64,000 nt of DNA from Nelumbo lutea (taxonomy: Eukaryota; Streptophyta; Magnoliopsida; Proteales; Nelumbonaceae), in contig JAKGHH010000002.1 in the NCBI GenBank assembly GCA_022828595.1, forward strand, positions 79,146,383-79,210,382, read 5' to 3'. The translations under genes were made by a program, and so were the position numbers. Positions 13,469 through 24,447 of this stretch are shown piece by piece. Position 1 is the first letter of the stretch. Each line of letters starts with the position of its first letter. A model generated the notes under the pieces. It was not told the origin of the DNA and ran no database searches. It was given only the letters and a program-made list of their open reading frames with translations.

Positions 13469-13870
13469 GTCGACAGCTTTTTCCCTATGTGGGAAAGTTA
13501 TTTACCCACCTAGGAGATGGGTATCACTTTCCTAGGTAGAAAATAAACTTTTCCTGATCCCCACATATAACTAAAAAAAAACATGGGATTCAAGTGTTGG
13601 CAATTTTTCCCCTATGTGGGAAAGTTATTTTCCCACGTAGGAGATGGGTATCACTTTCCTGGGTAAGTGATACCTAGAAAAATAAACTTTCCCCAATCCC
13701 CACTTATAGCTAAAAAAAGAACATGGGATTCAAGTGTTGGCAACTTTCTCTCTATGTGGGAAAGTTATTTACCGACGTAGGAGATGGGTATCACTTTCCT
13801 GAATAAGTGATACCAAGAAAATAAACTTTTCCTGATCCCCACATATAGCTAAAAAAAGAACATGAGATTC
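13469..13870. repeat. Tandem repeat, three copies of about 140 bp
   Basis: Three consecutive units each contain CTATGTGGGAAAGTTATTT, GTAGGAGATGGGTATCACTT and CCCCACATATAGCTAAAAAA-type blocks. CAAGTGTTGGCAA recurs at 13591 and 13731, giving a 140-bp period. The copies differ by scattered substitutions and a short indel (the first lacks part of the TAAGTGATACC segment). A diverged relative of the GGGAAAGTTATTT / AAGTGCATTTACC words occurs near 36800-36990, suggesting the unit came from a dispersed transposon. Confidence 0.75.
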
Positions 13871-15660
13871 ATGATCAATAGGAAACAAAATCACATTTCC
13901 CCCTCTCCAAATCCAAAAAAATAACATTCCCTAATTTTCTTAATTGTGAAAATGTTTGTTTTATTTGATTAATTAGTCTTTTAATATAGTGTCAATAAAA
14001 TAAGTATATTATAGGTTGTAAATCATATTTATATTTTTATGTGACATTAATTGCGCCCTCCACACGCAAGGTGGATGGAGAGTCACACATGACCTACCTT
14101 CTGGAAGTACTCAGAGAGGGACTTTTGCAGTGCAAAATTTAGGGGAGTTCGTTATGATATCATATATTTAAATTCTAATCGGCAAAACCTTTGTTATAAA
14201 TTAAGAACAAAACTTTTGTTTACAAATAAGTAGAGAGAGAGAAATCTATATAAATTAGATTATTGAAGACCGTGTTAACGAGAGGACTGCATATATAAAT
14301 TACATTTTCAGAGCTTATCAAAAGCAAAGCCTCAAATGTAAGTGGGTCGGGTGATGATCAACCCAACCTATTGGTTAGCCAAAAAAACAAAAATCAACCC
14401 AACCCAATTGAACTTCTGTTTGAACATAAGATGCAGTGTAGCATATGGGCCTCATGCTATTTCACAGGTCTACAAGGCTCGGACCAATATAGCGATATTC
14501 TCCTGTCTCTGGGGTGGTGCCCCTTATTAAGACACATGTTTCGGAGTGCCCATTTGGGAGAGCTTTCCAGTGGTGGCTTTTTGGCTTTGCATGATGGGCT
14601 CCACTCCTACAGGCTACAGCATATTAGCAATGTTTGGTGAGAAATCTAGAAAGTTCAATTTTGTTGTCCGTCAAAAAAGAGGGCTTTCTATTGAAGTTAG
14701 GTGGGCCGGTTCAGTGATTCTTTGGTGATAGTCAAACCAGCTTTTGTTGAGATGAGGGAGACCGTGGATCGCCATCCTCTCTTGGTGCACCAAAGGTGGA
14801 CGAACTGACCAATTCTAGAAGCGTATACCGCTACGTACATAATTTGGGTATGACGACTCTGGTATAGGCAAGCTAGACCTGTCGCACAATGGGCTGACTC
14901 TCTGCCCCATTCTTCACGGGCCGGTTGCCTAAACCCAATCTTGATGACAGGAGTAATGTATGTGACACCTCTGAATAAGACAGCAAAGGGGTGGAGTGCA
15001 CAACGGGTCGGGTCTTGAGTACATCCAGCAAAACCCATATCCACTACGCCTAAGTGTTAAAACATATGAAGTCCAGTTCTTTTTATGGGTCCCATGGAGT
15101 GTCCATGCCCAACCTATTTATGTATTGGGAGGGGATTACAGCTAGGATACGAACAGGGTTGAGCCGCTCCATCTCATGTCCTTCACATGAAATAGCAACA
15201 GTCTCATCCTCATATTTGTATAGCGCAGACCAATCCTTATTTACACAACTAATGGATTGGCATCGGACAATGCTATATTGCCATTTGCCAATCCATTTTA
15301 GATATATAGTTGATACTTGTAGTGAGTTAATAGAATCAACACTCAACAGTCAGTGAAAGTTGAAAAGTAGTAGTGGCAAATAGGCTCACCTCACCACCTT
15401 CTTCATTAATTGTGTGATAGATTATTCTCTCATATTAATTAGCAATTAGTAATGACTAAAGGATAACCGAAATTAATACCGATTCAACATTCTGATCATT
15501 CTCCTACAAGATATATATTTAATTGTTCAAAAAAAAAATACAAATCAAAAAGAAGCAAGGAATACAATACTAGTCCCAGTCTCCCAGATCATCAAGCAAC
15601 GAACATGCAGAAGCCCAATAACATTTTGGTTGTTTATTAATTAATAACAGAATCTTAATT
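13871..15660. other. Unassigned region downstream of the GPAT gene
   Basis: Several short open frames exist on both strands (for example 14371-14640 and 14697-15044), but none shows a recognisable domain, and the overlapping frames on opposite strands look like chance. The stretch 14340-15050 is richer in G+C than its surroundings and may be retroelement debris. No LTR or inverted ends were identified. Confidence 0.4.
15632..15637 (-). terminator. Candidate AATAAA polyadenylation signal of the GPAT gene
   Basis: On the minus strand AATAAA begins 27 bases after the GPAT stop codon, followed by AT-rich sequence. This is a plausible near-upstream element for 3'-end formation. It would give a short 3' UTR, and other A/T-rich signals further on cannot be excluded. 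Confidence 0.35.
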
Positions 15661-15663
15661 AAT

Positions 15664-17268
15664 TCAATGGTGTAAGAATGGGTTAAACCTGCTCACCACC
15701 TTCTTCACACGCTCTACCAAGGTTGTGTTAGATACCGTGCCATCGTTCCCCGCCAACAGCGTGTACTTGTCCTTCCTCGTCAAGTTGGTGCACTCGAACC
15801 CAAGCTTATTAGCTAAGATCCTTTGTACATAATTTGCCACGTCATGCGAGCTCCTACCGGCCGAGCATGTCAATTCCACTGGTAATTGGTTCAAGAATTG
15901 TACTTCATAAATCGGACGAGGGTTCATGAAAAAGAAGATGGGGTCGAAACCCTTCCAACCCCTGGCCGTTGTTGCATGAAAGAGCCCAACCCTATGGTTC
16001 ATGGCTACCGGAACTATCTGGTCTGTCAACTCAGCAAAGAGTGAACTGAATCTCAAGAGAAAGGGTTCTCGGCAAGTTGTACCCTCGGGACACATTACAA
16101 GGTCCCCTTTGGCAAGCTCTCGTCTAATCTTCTCCGCGTCTTCCTCCCGGATTCTTGTTAAACGAACAGTTGGTATCGGTGAGAGGATCTCCGATAACAG
16201 GGAAAGGGAGTATGTAACTGCAGTCACCTTGCGTCCAAGTGCGGTGGACAGGACAACAGGGTCCATCAGGGTGCGATGCGTGCAGACAAAGAGAACTCCG
16301 CCGTTGGACCTTGAAGCCGGAAGAGGTGGTGTGCCTCTTATGATGAGGCCCCCTCCAAGTGGTCGAGCAATGTAAGGAACGACCCACAGGGGTAGCACCA
16401 GCCCAATTGATATACGTATGAAGGCAAGCACGATTCCAAATGGTAGCCACAGGAGGATGAGAAGGGCCATCGACGGTGTCGGACGCTTGATTAGCCGGCC
16501 GTCGTGGAAGACGACCGGGACCGGACGTTCGTCCTGGCATTGGTTGGTGACAACAGATGGTGGGAGATGATTTTCCTGCACGCAGTTTACGTATCTTTGT
16601 TAGCGTTAAAGTGTGCACACTAGTTTACATATTCTGCACTTAACCCATTAATCTATGAAAGATCTATTCCAGAAATTAGTTTTAATCACCTTACAGAAAG
16701 AAAGCAAGGGTGGAGCATACGTGAATCGACCTAAAGCAACTATGGGTTGTTCATCATTGAACAAGACCTTGACACGATTGGTGATTGAAGGAATGTCGTT
16801 TCTAACAAAACCAGTGGCAAAGCCAAACCTGTTCACCTCGAGCTCGCTTCCGACCACTTCATTGCCACGTAGATGCTCTTTCACGAACCTCTCCGCCATA
16901 ACTCTTGGACCCTTAGTCACCACAATCCGATTTTCGTAGGAGCTGAAGAGCTTCCAGGCTTCCATATCCAGATCATCCATGTAAAACTTAGGTAACACCG
17001 CACGTGAAACAGATTCGATCTCATATGCAGGGACTCCGGCAACGGCCACAAAAATGGTCAGCTTTAGAGCTGCGTCTCCCATCCCAAGCGTGTCTAGCAA
17101 GAAAATCGCCGGCCATACCATCAGCAAAAGGGTGAATCGAATCAAGCCCGAGGCCTCGAACGCTACTAGCATGAAGTAGGAGAAGGGATCAGCATCTTTA
17201 AGAAGCGTGCCTTCCAACTCCGACACGACAGATCTCTCCATCGGGGTGGTGCTCCTGCTCCCTTCCAT
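15664..17268 (-). CDS. GPAT5: Glycerol-3-phosphate acyltransferase, GPAT5/GPAT7 type (two exons)
   Basis: Land-plant sn-2 GPAT, expected in the ER membrane, transferring omega-oxidised or very-long-chain acyl groups from acyl-CoA to glycerol-3-phosphate for suberin-type polyester. Exon 1 is 17268-16690 (193 codons); exon 2 is 16575-15664. The 114-bp phase-0 intron has a GT donor after AAG and a TGCAG acceptor. The product is 496 residues, close to the roughly 500 usual for the family. The N-terminal HAD-like region begins [16 protein letters not shown] at 14-29: the DxDGT phosphatase motif reads ELEGT, so the nucleophilic Asp is missing. This is known for GPAT5/7 but not GPAT4/6/8, and implies a lysophosphatidate rather than monoacylglycerol product. 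Hydrophobic segments lie at about 40-59 and 229-260. Acyltransferase motif I, THRTLMDP, has H293 and D298; motif [13 protein letters not shown], is 355-364. The start ATG lies before the family's conserved N-terminus. The frame is intact. The GPAT5 versus GPAT7 assignment is by overall resemblance. Confidence 0.93.
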
Positions 17269-17315
17269 ATATGTTAATTAAGGACCTTGAGTTGAGTTGA
17301 GGTATTGCTTTAATT

Positions 17316-17330
17316 TGGAGATTATATATG
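17316..17330 (-). promoter_or_regulatory. Candidate TATA box of the GPAT gene
   Basis: The minus strand reads CACATATATAATCTCC about 50-60 bases upstream of the GPAT ATG. This is a TATATAA-type core in a plausible position for a short 5' UTR. TATA-like words are common in AT-rich DNA, so this is only suggestive. Confidence 0.35.
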
Positions 17331-17599
17331 TGTCCTACGTTCTAAATTAATTTCTTTAACTAGCTAGCTAGACTCGATAAATTAACAATGATTTAAGCTG
17401 TATATGAAAAGATGGTTTCGCTTGAGCAGTCCTCAACTGGGAAAGAATTTTTGGGCAGTTCATTAGTTCAACTAATCCCTCTTCCTCTTCTTTTTCCTTG
17501 GGCAAAGGTAAACCCGCCAAATGAAATGGAAGAAGAATCAGACGCCACGCAACATCCAAAGACGGGCTTACTTAACTCCAACCACCTTGCGATTGTGGA

Positions 17600-19590
17600 T
17601 TGCGCTTCCGATCGACTCGCCCACCTAAAAGAAAGGTCAACCCGTTCTACCTCTTGCTCGAGGTCGTAGCCTCGTAGGTTACTTACCCAGCTAACGCGAG
17701 CCGTATATCTTTGGATTTATATACATTTATATGGTATATAGGATTGGATGAACTCATGCGCGATATATGTGGTCATGCACAGGCTGTTGGCGACCCGGCC
17801 ATCTTTTGAGTTTTGAGAAGGTCACTTGGCATTGACCCCATCCATGGAGTAGAATTATATTGTGAGTTCATTAATGGTGCCGTGACACTTCCTTGCAAGT
17901 TGCAACCCTCTAAAGTCTAAACAAGGAAACTGGAACCACCCCTACCCCTCAATTGTTCATTCCCTTAAGGCTATGTTTGGTTTGAAGGAAAAAGTAGCTA
18001 GGAAAGGAAGGGGAAAATGTAAGGAAAAATCCTATAAAGCCCTAGGAAAGTCCTGTACCCGTGGTTGCTGATGAAGTAATCTTATGCACAATTTATAACA
18101 GCTAGTGCAGGCTCTCCATGGTGACTTAACTTCAAATCAGATATGGCAAATTTGCCAGACTGAATGGAAGTGCAAAAACAGTAGTCCAGTACGTCCCATC
18201 TTTTCTCTAATATGGCCAATGAGACTTATGTGGACCTTGTTATCACGAGTCTTAGCTAGTCTGGATATGTTAGGCACAGTCCGAGTCCCTTCCGGAGGGC
18301 TTATGCATTTGAGGTGCGTTGCATTAATTGAACTGCGGTGGTGGATGATATATTTGAGCAGTGGAATTAGGTTTTAAAAAATAACCTGGAAATGAAATCA
18401 TTCTGGCCATTGATTTATGGGTTGACGTTTTGATCATCCAGTTTGAACAGGCGGTTCATTCTGACAACAATAAAAATTAAAAAAAACAGCCAAAAAGCGT
18501 TGAATGGTTCGATGGTCCGAATGCCCAGGTCAATGGGTCATTGACCAATTCAACAGTTTTTGGCCAGGTAAGGGTTTTAGTAAAATAGAACCAATTGACT
18601 GGATGGTTCTCTGGCCAAATAATATGATCATCTGGGTCAATGACAGTTCAAAAACCATGCAGTGGAGTGGTCTCTGTTGGTTATCCAAATTTTTACCAAA
18701 TACAGCTTCAGGCATTCCCCTATATATTAAGTTCAGCTCAGAACACCATAAGCCGTGTCCCAAAAGCCCTCCCAAACAAGCACTCGGTGAACATACGGAA
18801 TAGAAATCGGCTTAAGAGCTCACAAGACCATGTTCACACCGTTCCAGCTTTAATTAAGAATATCTTTCTAGTGTGAACAGTGACACTGAAGCCGATCTCT
18901 ACAGAATAAGTGCACAATCAGGACTCTATAATTAACCCATCAACTACATAAGATTCATATGCGTCAAAGATCTTTGCACTTAATTGTGCTGAATTTGTCA
19001 TGTATTCATTTTGTAACTAGGCTAATCCAAGACAAATTTGAATCCGATCCAAAATCCAAAATATCAAATTCTAAATTTAAATATATCCACCTTTTGGGAT
19101 CCATCGACTGGCCTATTTAATTTGTGAGAGGAGTTCAGTCATATGTGTGTAGTCTCATTATGGGTATTTTATACATGCATTGGGACACCTATTACAAATT
19201 TGGTGCCTCACATGAACATCTCAGCATGCATTGAAAATATCTCTCATATTTATGATTGAGAGATGTTTCCAATACACAGTTAGGATGTGGGTGCGCCCAT
19301 TCGTTCAGTACAAACAACTTCAGCGTATTTAGGCTCCTTTCATATTGCACCCAACCACCTATGATAATTCTTTCATAAATCACCTTGCCACTTATGGGGT
19401 CAAAGCAGAAAAACTTTGGCTGTTTGTAAAAAATAGCCTGAATTGTTGGGGAGCTTCCAGCACAAACAACAATACTCTTTTCTTTTTTATTTGATATTTA
19501 ATAGTGGTCATGTTTTATCAGTTATCAAGATTTGAGTTATAAAAACATCAAAATAAACAAACTTCTATTAATAAGACTAGTGCTAATTAA
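17600..19590. other. Intergenic DNA with dispersed-repeat words
   Basis: No gene is supported. The segment at 18371-18456 (GGTTTTAAAAAATAACC ... ATTTATGGGTTGACG) is a diverged copy of 37202-37286. The adjacent TCAATGGGTCATTGACC words recur near 38930, 54480 and 63900, so this is a dispersed repeat. Open frames at 18504-18803 (plus) and 18530-18775 (minus) overlap and have no recognisable domains. Confidence 0.45.
19185..19300. mobile_element. MITE family 2, copy 2
   Basis: CATTGAAAATATCTCTC is mirrored by GAGAGATGTTTCCAATACAC about the ATTTATGAT loop, with weaker pairing of GTGCCTCACATG and GGATGTGGGTGCG outside. It has the same core as the copies at 5765, 22540 and 63010. Confidence 0.55.
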
Positions 19591-19593
19591 CCC

Positions 19594-19694
19594 TTAGGCT
19601 CCATTTGAAAGGAGGTAGAGCGCAAAACTTTATATTTTGTATGAATTTGTAGGGCATATTTTTTGTATTTATACTCTTTTCAAATTAACCCTTA
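19594..19694. mobile_element. MITE family 1, copy 1 (diverged)
   Basis: It begins TTAGGCTCCATTTG and ends TTTTCAAATTAACCCTTAA, with a TTTGTATTTATACTC segment in the right arm. This is a decayed member of the roughly 100-125-bp palindromic family seen at 24240, 24344, 24800, 36566, 40430 and 63423. Confidence 0.5.
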
Positions 19695-19950
19695 AAGTAA
19701 TACTTATGATACTTTGAACTTTGAATCAGATTGATTAATTTCAAATTCAAATTTTGATAAAATGAAACCATTTTCCAGCCCTACAAGAAGAGGAATGCTA
19801 AGGTCTCCAGTTAGTCAAATTCTACATTTATATTCCAAATCCAAATTTGAAACAGACTGGTTTCAATTTCAAATTTGGATCAACTATGTGGTTTAAGCTT
19901 TTAAAGCAGAAGCAGAAGTGGTTGAACGTATCAACTGGCTTAATTGGGTT

Positions 19951-19968
19951 GGGGGGGGGGGGGGGGGG
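19951..19968. repeat. Run of 18 G residues
   Basis: An uninterrupted homopolymer of 18 G lies just left of the VAMP-carrying transposon. The run length may be unreliable in an assembly. Confidence 0.9.
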
Positions 19969-20015
19969 AGCCGTAGAAGAGATGAGATGGAGAAGTTGAA
20001 AAAAAAAAAAAAAAA

Positions 20016-20629
20016 GGATAAAATACAAAAACCTCTCTTAAAGTTTCTGACAATCATAAAAGCATTTTCTATAGATTTACTTTAACAAAAGCCTTTTCTC
20101 CATTTTTAAATATTCGACAAATATTTCCTTTCCATCAATAATTAAGACAAAAAATATATAACTACGATAGTTGACTGGCCATCAGTGATCAGACCGAATT
20201 CAATCTCTGCCGTGTGTTTCAGTCGGTGAGAAGGGAACACGTCTGAGAATTTCTCACTAACAGTCAATCTTTGTTTCAACGAAAATGAGATGGATTACAA
20301 TCTGAACTGTCAGACATCCAACGATGGTATTGGGAATTTCGTTCAGCAACGGATTGGAACGGTACTCTGTTTTCTTGTTAATTTGTTACAAGAGGAAGCA
20401 TGGTGGAGAGGTATGAATATGATACTAAAATAAAAGAAAAGAAAATGCTAGAAAGGGGAAGATAGAAAAGAAAAAGAAATGTAAAGATAAAGGGAGAAAA
20501 AAGTAAGAGGGATTCTAGAGATTCAGACCCAGTCGACGGATGAAAAACAGAGGGTGGATTAGTAGAAGTAAAGAGGCGGTGGCTTCAGTCTACAAATGGA
20601 AGGAACTGAGGGAAGAAGAAAGAGAGGGG

Positions 20630-20660
<31 letters not shown>

Positions 20661-21660
20661 TGATTTGAGAAAAATGGGGACCATAATTGCTGCAGTGGTA
20701 TGAGGCGGTCACAGTAGCTTAGCTACTACTGCCATTCGAATAGATGAAATCGGTAAGGGGTGTTGGCAGTGACAAAAGAAAGTCAAATGATGGGAGATGA
20801 GGAGGAAGGGAAAAGAGAGAATGGCCGGAGTTGGAGATCGAATTCAATCACTGTTGTCGATGGAGAGAGAGAGAGAGAGTTGAAGGTGTGATGAATATCG
20901 TAGCCATCTTCGACGAGGAAGTTGAAGGTGTGGTGATCGCAGTCGCAGTTGTAGGTAAACTTGTTGTTGGAGTAGGGGAGCTTCTGAAGGCATTGGGACG
21001 CGATGGCAGGGAAGTTGCCAGTGAACTCAGTGTACTCAGCCAAGATCATCGTCCCTCGAGCCACAAAGCTGCAGATAAACGATTTCCTACTGGCTCATTT
21101 TCGAGAGGACTAAGAAATCGAGCCGGAAACAATACTAACACACCGCCCGACAACTCTTCTTCAATGGGGAAGCCTTCTCCTCCTCCTCCTCGCTAAATCA
21201 AATAATCAACATCTCTATTTTCTCATCTAGAAGCTGCTGGTTGATTTTTGAAATTCGGCGGGTGTTGCTTTAACCCAAAAAAGGTGGAGAGAGAAGCAAT
21301 GCCTTTATTTACATAGCAAGCAAGGTAAAGAAAATTACAGAGCATCTATTCAGTCAAGTCTAAATGAGATTTGATTGAGATAGAGAGAGAATCAGAGGAA
21401 AATTAAAGAAGAGGGAAAAGGGTATAATATTTAGACAGAGCTATTTTATTAAAAACAGATGTACATAATTGGTAAAAAGGTAAAATAGATATTTTGAAAA
21501 AATATATATTATGTTTTTAACATTTTCAGTCTTGATCATTATTAACGGAAAGAAAATATTTGTAGAATTTTTAAAAAATAGAAGAGTGGTTTTTGTTAAA
21601 GTAAAACTATAAAAGAGGTTTTTATAATTGTTAGAAACTTCAGCTTGAATATTAAATACA
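20016..21660. mobile_element. Long-TIR transposon carrying a VAMP72 fragment (Pack-MULE-like element C)
   Basis: Sequence at about 20030-20160 (AAAGTTTCTGACAATCATAA ... TACTTTAACAAAAGCC ... ACAAATATTTCCTTTCC) recurs inverted at about 21530-21640 (GGAAAGAAAATATTTGTAG ... GGTTTTTGTTAAAGTA ... AATTGTTAGAAACTT). This gives terminal inverted repeats of roughly 120-140 bp around 1.4 kb. No transposase is present. The interior holds a fragment of a host R-SNARE gene on the minus strand. Long TIRs plus captured host DNA are the hallmark of Pack-MULEs; the family assignment is inferred. Direct copies of CCGTAGAAGAGATGAGATGG (19971) and CCGTAGAGGATATGAGATGG (21669) flank the element, so its outer limits are uncertain. 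Confidence 0.65.
20897..21098 (-). pseudogene. VAMP72-type R-SNARE longin-domain fragment (captured)
   Basis: The minus strand encodes [15 protein letters not shown] followed by [16 protein letters not shown] and NNKFTYNC...[11 protein letters not shown]. This is the first half of the longin domain of plant VAMP72 R-SNAREs, which act in exocytic and plasma-membrane fusion. The presumed start ATG at 21098 is followed within three codons by TAG, and a one-base shift precedes FVARG. The rest of the longin domain, the SNARE helix and the TM anchor are absent. The homology stops after EDGY, about where the first exon may end, and is followed by a duplicated GTTGAAGGTGTG(A/G)TG word (20879 and 20921 on the plus strand). 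A gene fragment inside element C, not functional. Confidence 0.8.
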
Positions 21661-22269
21661 AGGTAGAACCGTAGAGGATATGAGATGGACAAACTTGAAA
21701 AAATAATTGATAATGGATTAAACCATGAATGGATGAGGAAGAAAGCACATTCAGTAGCTCTTTTTAAACTTGAAAAAATATTAATTACTGTGTTTCCGTG
21801 TTGAAATGAAGTGGCTTGCACGGTTTCCACAGTAACTTTAGTGTTAAAGTTTAATATTGGCTGTCATGAAAAGTTTCAAAAAGCATCGTCAAGGGTTCTC
21901 TTTATGGTTGGGTTGTGGTTGCTCAACTTCCACGCGGGGAAGCTCCTTTGTGATGCAATAGTCACACAGCGTATATATAGCTGCTGGTTTAATTTCTTGA
22001 ACAAAGCCACATCTACTTCTTTTCGGTAAGTAAAGCTAGTTTGGGGACATTTTTAGGCAGGAAAATTTTACTACAAGTCAGATCAGAATCCATGGTCCAT
22101 GGATATGGCTATGTTGTTCATGCAAATTCCAGATTTAGACACCCCTTATAATTTTACATATTTATTAAAATTTATCTGTAATTTGTGTATTATTAAAATG
22201 CTCTTTATAATTTATAGTCTGTTTTAATTATTTGACCTTTTGTCAAGAATTATTTTTATATTTTTACAT

Positions 22270-22440
22270 TTTTCTTTATAAAACCAAAAAGGGTTACACA
22301 AGACGGGGGCTAGCATGTCCCCATAAATCAGTTAAACTAAGACTAACGGAATCCATTGAAGAAGATAGAGCTTCGTGCACCAGTAAATCAGCTGCCTGGT
22401 TTGCCTCTCGATAAACATGCCAATAAGTCAGACCTCTGTC
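22270..22440 (-). mobile_element. 3' fragment of a LINE (end of RNase H domain)
   Basis: The minus strand translates to WHVYREANQAADLLVHEA, the C-terminal signature of the RNase H-like domain of plant LINEs. No upstream RT was recognised, so this is a severely 5'-truncated copy. The poly(A) is not obvious. Confidence 0.6.
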
Positions 22441-22539
22441 TGGTTTGTATTTTCGTCTAGGAATGGCCATATGACCTTCTAAAATGAGAGTTTAACTTCA
22501 GTCAGGGCAAAATCTGTTTAAATAGTTTTTACAGCCTTG

Positions 22540-22605
22540 CATTGAAAATATCTCCATACTTATATACTTTATTATTTCATAGAAAGATATTCCCAATACA
22601 AAATT
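22540..22605. mobile_element. MITE family 2, copy 3 (short)
   Basis: CATTGAAAATATCTCCATAC is mirrored by AGAAAGATATTCCCAATACA around an AT-rich loop. It is the core of the same fold-back family as 5765, 19185 and 63010, with the outer arms degraded. Confidence 0.5.
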
Positions 22606-22873
22606 GCAAATTGAAATGGTTGTCAAGGGCTTGCCGTGACAGAAATCTTTCTCCTAAAATGAATAGAAAATGTGAAAGGGCATGGTTCCATGAAGAGCCT
22701 GTAGGAATCGCAGGTTAGATTCCCTTCATGGTAATTGGAGGGGGTGCCATGCTGCAATCTCAACTACTGCGTCATCGGCACTCTGACAATACACCTAATT
22801 GTTCTCTTATCAAACTTAGCAGGAAACAAAATCCTCAGTCCACATCATAGATTGGTCTAAAGAAGGTATGGAC

Positions 22874-23110
22874 CAAGATTCAAAATATTGATATATCCAA
22901 TATGTCGGTATGGGTGTATCGGGCAAACCGATACAGTTTTTCATGTTTTTATTTTTGTTTTTTTTTTGCAACCAATTCAGGGGGTTGGTTTAGGGCTCCT
23001 CCACCCCCTGAATCGGTCAGCCCCCCGATACACCCACTGTAAGGGCGCATTGGAGAGGTCCCAAAACGATACGTATCAGCCAATACATATCAATACTTTG
23101 AATATTGATA
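22874..23110 (+). mobile_element. MITE family 3, copy 1
   Basis: The ends AGATTCAAAATATTGAT and ATCAATACTTTGAATATT are inverted. The interior has the shared blocks CCACCCCCTGAATCGG, CCCCCGATACACCCACT and CAAAACGATACGTATCAGCC, found also at 23761, 59583 and, inverted, 61447. It has no coding content. Confidence 0.7.
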
Positions 23111-23760
23111 TGGACTATGTATGTGATGTGAGAACTGTTAGTGGGTAAAGGTTTTGGATTATCAACAAGCAATAGCCAAGTCTGATTCTCATTACAAAGA
23201 CCTAGTCTCAACTCTGAAACATGTGGGTGGCCCATGTCCAACTCGTAGGCAAGGCAGGTTGGGCCCATTGGGTTGCAGGCCTGGTGTTGTACTTTTAGCC
23301 GTTTAGGTTTGAGAATTTTGGGCCTTAATGAGTAGTTAAGAAAAATGAATAAACTCGATAAAATTGGGCCAAAGTGGAGCAAAACCTTGGTGTTACCAAA
23401 TCTTATTGAACGAGTTGACGTATTTGAGTGCATGTAGTGTGCCTAAAAGGCTAAAACCAGATCAGTTCAAATGGCTTTACATTCACTCAGCTGAAAAAAA
23501 AAAGTTTTGCAATTGAGCCCAAAATCCCAAGTGTAGATTGTGCGACCCCCAAATGTCCATTTGTCAAGCTTAAGTCGGATTTCTTCTCCACTCTATTTAC
23601 ATGGGAAACAAACGCCGCCCAATTTATGATAACAGTGCAGCTGTGAAATTCAAGCAAGGTTTAGCCTGTTCAGCGGGCTATGGAAAGTATTACATAGGTT
23701 CTGCATCTTTTATAATAAGGCTCATGAATTTAATATTGGCATGAAACCTCATCATTGGTT

Positions 23761-23996
23761 CAAGGTTTAAAATATTGGTCCGCCCGATACACTGGTAGGG
23801 GCATATTGGACATTTCGATACTCATTTTTTTTACTCTTTTTTAATTTTTTTTTTCAAAACTGATTCGGGGGAGTCGGTCTAGGATCCCTCCACCCCCTGA
23901 ACTGGTCAGACCCCCGATACACCCACTATAAGGGCATATCGGAAGGGTCCCAGAACGATACATATCGGCTGATATGTAATGATATTTTGAACCTTG
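23761..23996 (+). mobile_element. MITE family 3, copy 2
   Basis: It begins CAAGGTTTAAAATATTGG and ends GATATTTTGAACCTTG, about 236 bp. It shares CCACCCCCTGAACTGG, CCGATACACCCACTATAAGG and ACGATACATATCGGCTGATA with the other copies, and was probably mobilised by the same source. Confidence 0.75.
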
Positions 23997-24239
23997 CATT
24001 AATTCCACAGCCCGCTGAACAAGCGTTCAGCTAATCTGAATTCATGAAACTGTTATCTCCATAGCTTTGACGAGCCATAAGTTGATAAATTAAGAATGTT
24101 GAATTAGTGAAACAGAGATCGAATGCCAATACAAACAAGGTTGTGATAACCTCTGCTTGGGAAGTTGTGCCTACTTTTATGCCAGCGTGCGGCTGGCTGT
24201 TGTAATTTCCATACAAGAGGACAATAAAATGAAGATGAA

Positions 24240-24344
24240 GTTGGAAGGGATACAAATACAAATATGTACGGTATAAATATATACAAAATATAAGTTTTTA
24301 TGCTATACATATTTGTATTTGTATTCCTTTCAAACTAAGCCTAA
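24240..24344. mobile_element. MITE family 1, copy 2
   Basis: The left arm GTTGGAAGGGATACAAATAC is mirrored by the right arm GTATTTGTATTCCTTTCAAA followed by CTAAGCCTAAG. The element is an almost complete palindrome about 105 bp long and abuts another copy of the same family. Confidence 0.7.
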
Positions 24345-24447
24345 GACTCAAGTTTGGAAGGAGTACAAATACAAATATATAGAGTGTAAAAGCTTGTATT
24401 TTATATATTTGCATTGTACATTTGTGCTCTTTCAAAATTGAGCCTAA
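24344..24447. mobile_element. MITE family 1, copy 3 (tandem with copy 2)
   Basis: The left arm AGTTTGGAAGGAGTACAAAT mirrors the right arm GTACATTTGTGCTCTTTCAA, followed by AATTGAGCCTAAG. It starts where copy 2 ends, so two family members lie head to tail. Confidence 0.7.

Noticed and set aside
13469..13870. Regular repeats resembling a CRISPR-type array
   Set aside because: Units are 140 bp, diverged and without constant-length unique spacers, in a plant nuclear genome; an ordinary tandem repeat.
14371..15044. Short frames on both strands downstream of GPAT
   Set aside because: Opposite-strand frames of similar size with no recognisable domains; chance frames in a less AT-rich stretch.
16001..16618. 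Open frames overlapping GPAT exon 2 (plus 16001-16375, minus 16124-16618)
   Set aside because: Shadows of the conserved GPAT coding sequence in other frames; no independent homology.
20831..21196. 121-residue plus-strand frame
   Set aside because: It lies antisense to the recognisable VAMP72 longin fragment and has no homology of its own.
22690..22740. AGGTTAGATTCCCTTCATGG as a possible tRNA T-loop end
   Set aside because: No matching acceptor, D or anticodon arms could be placed upstream; not a tRNA gene.
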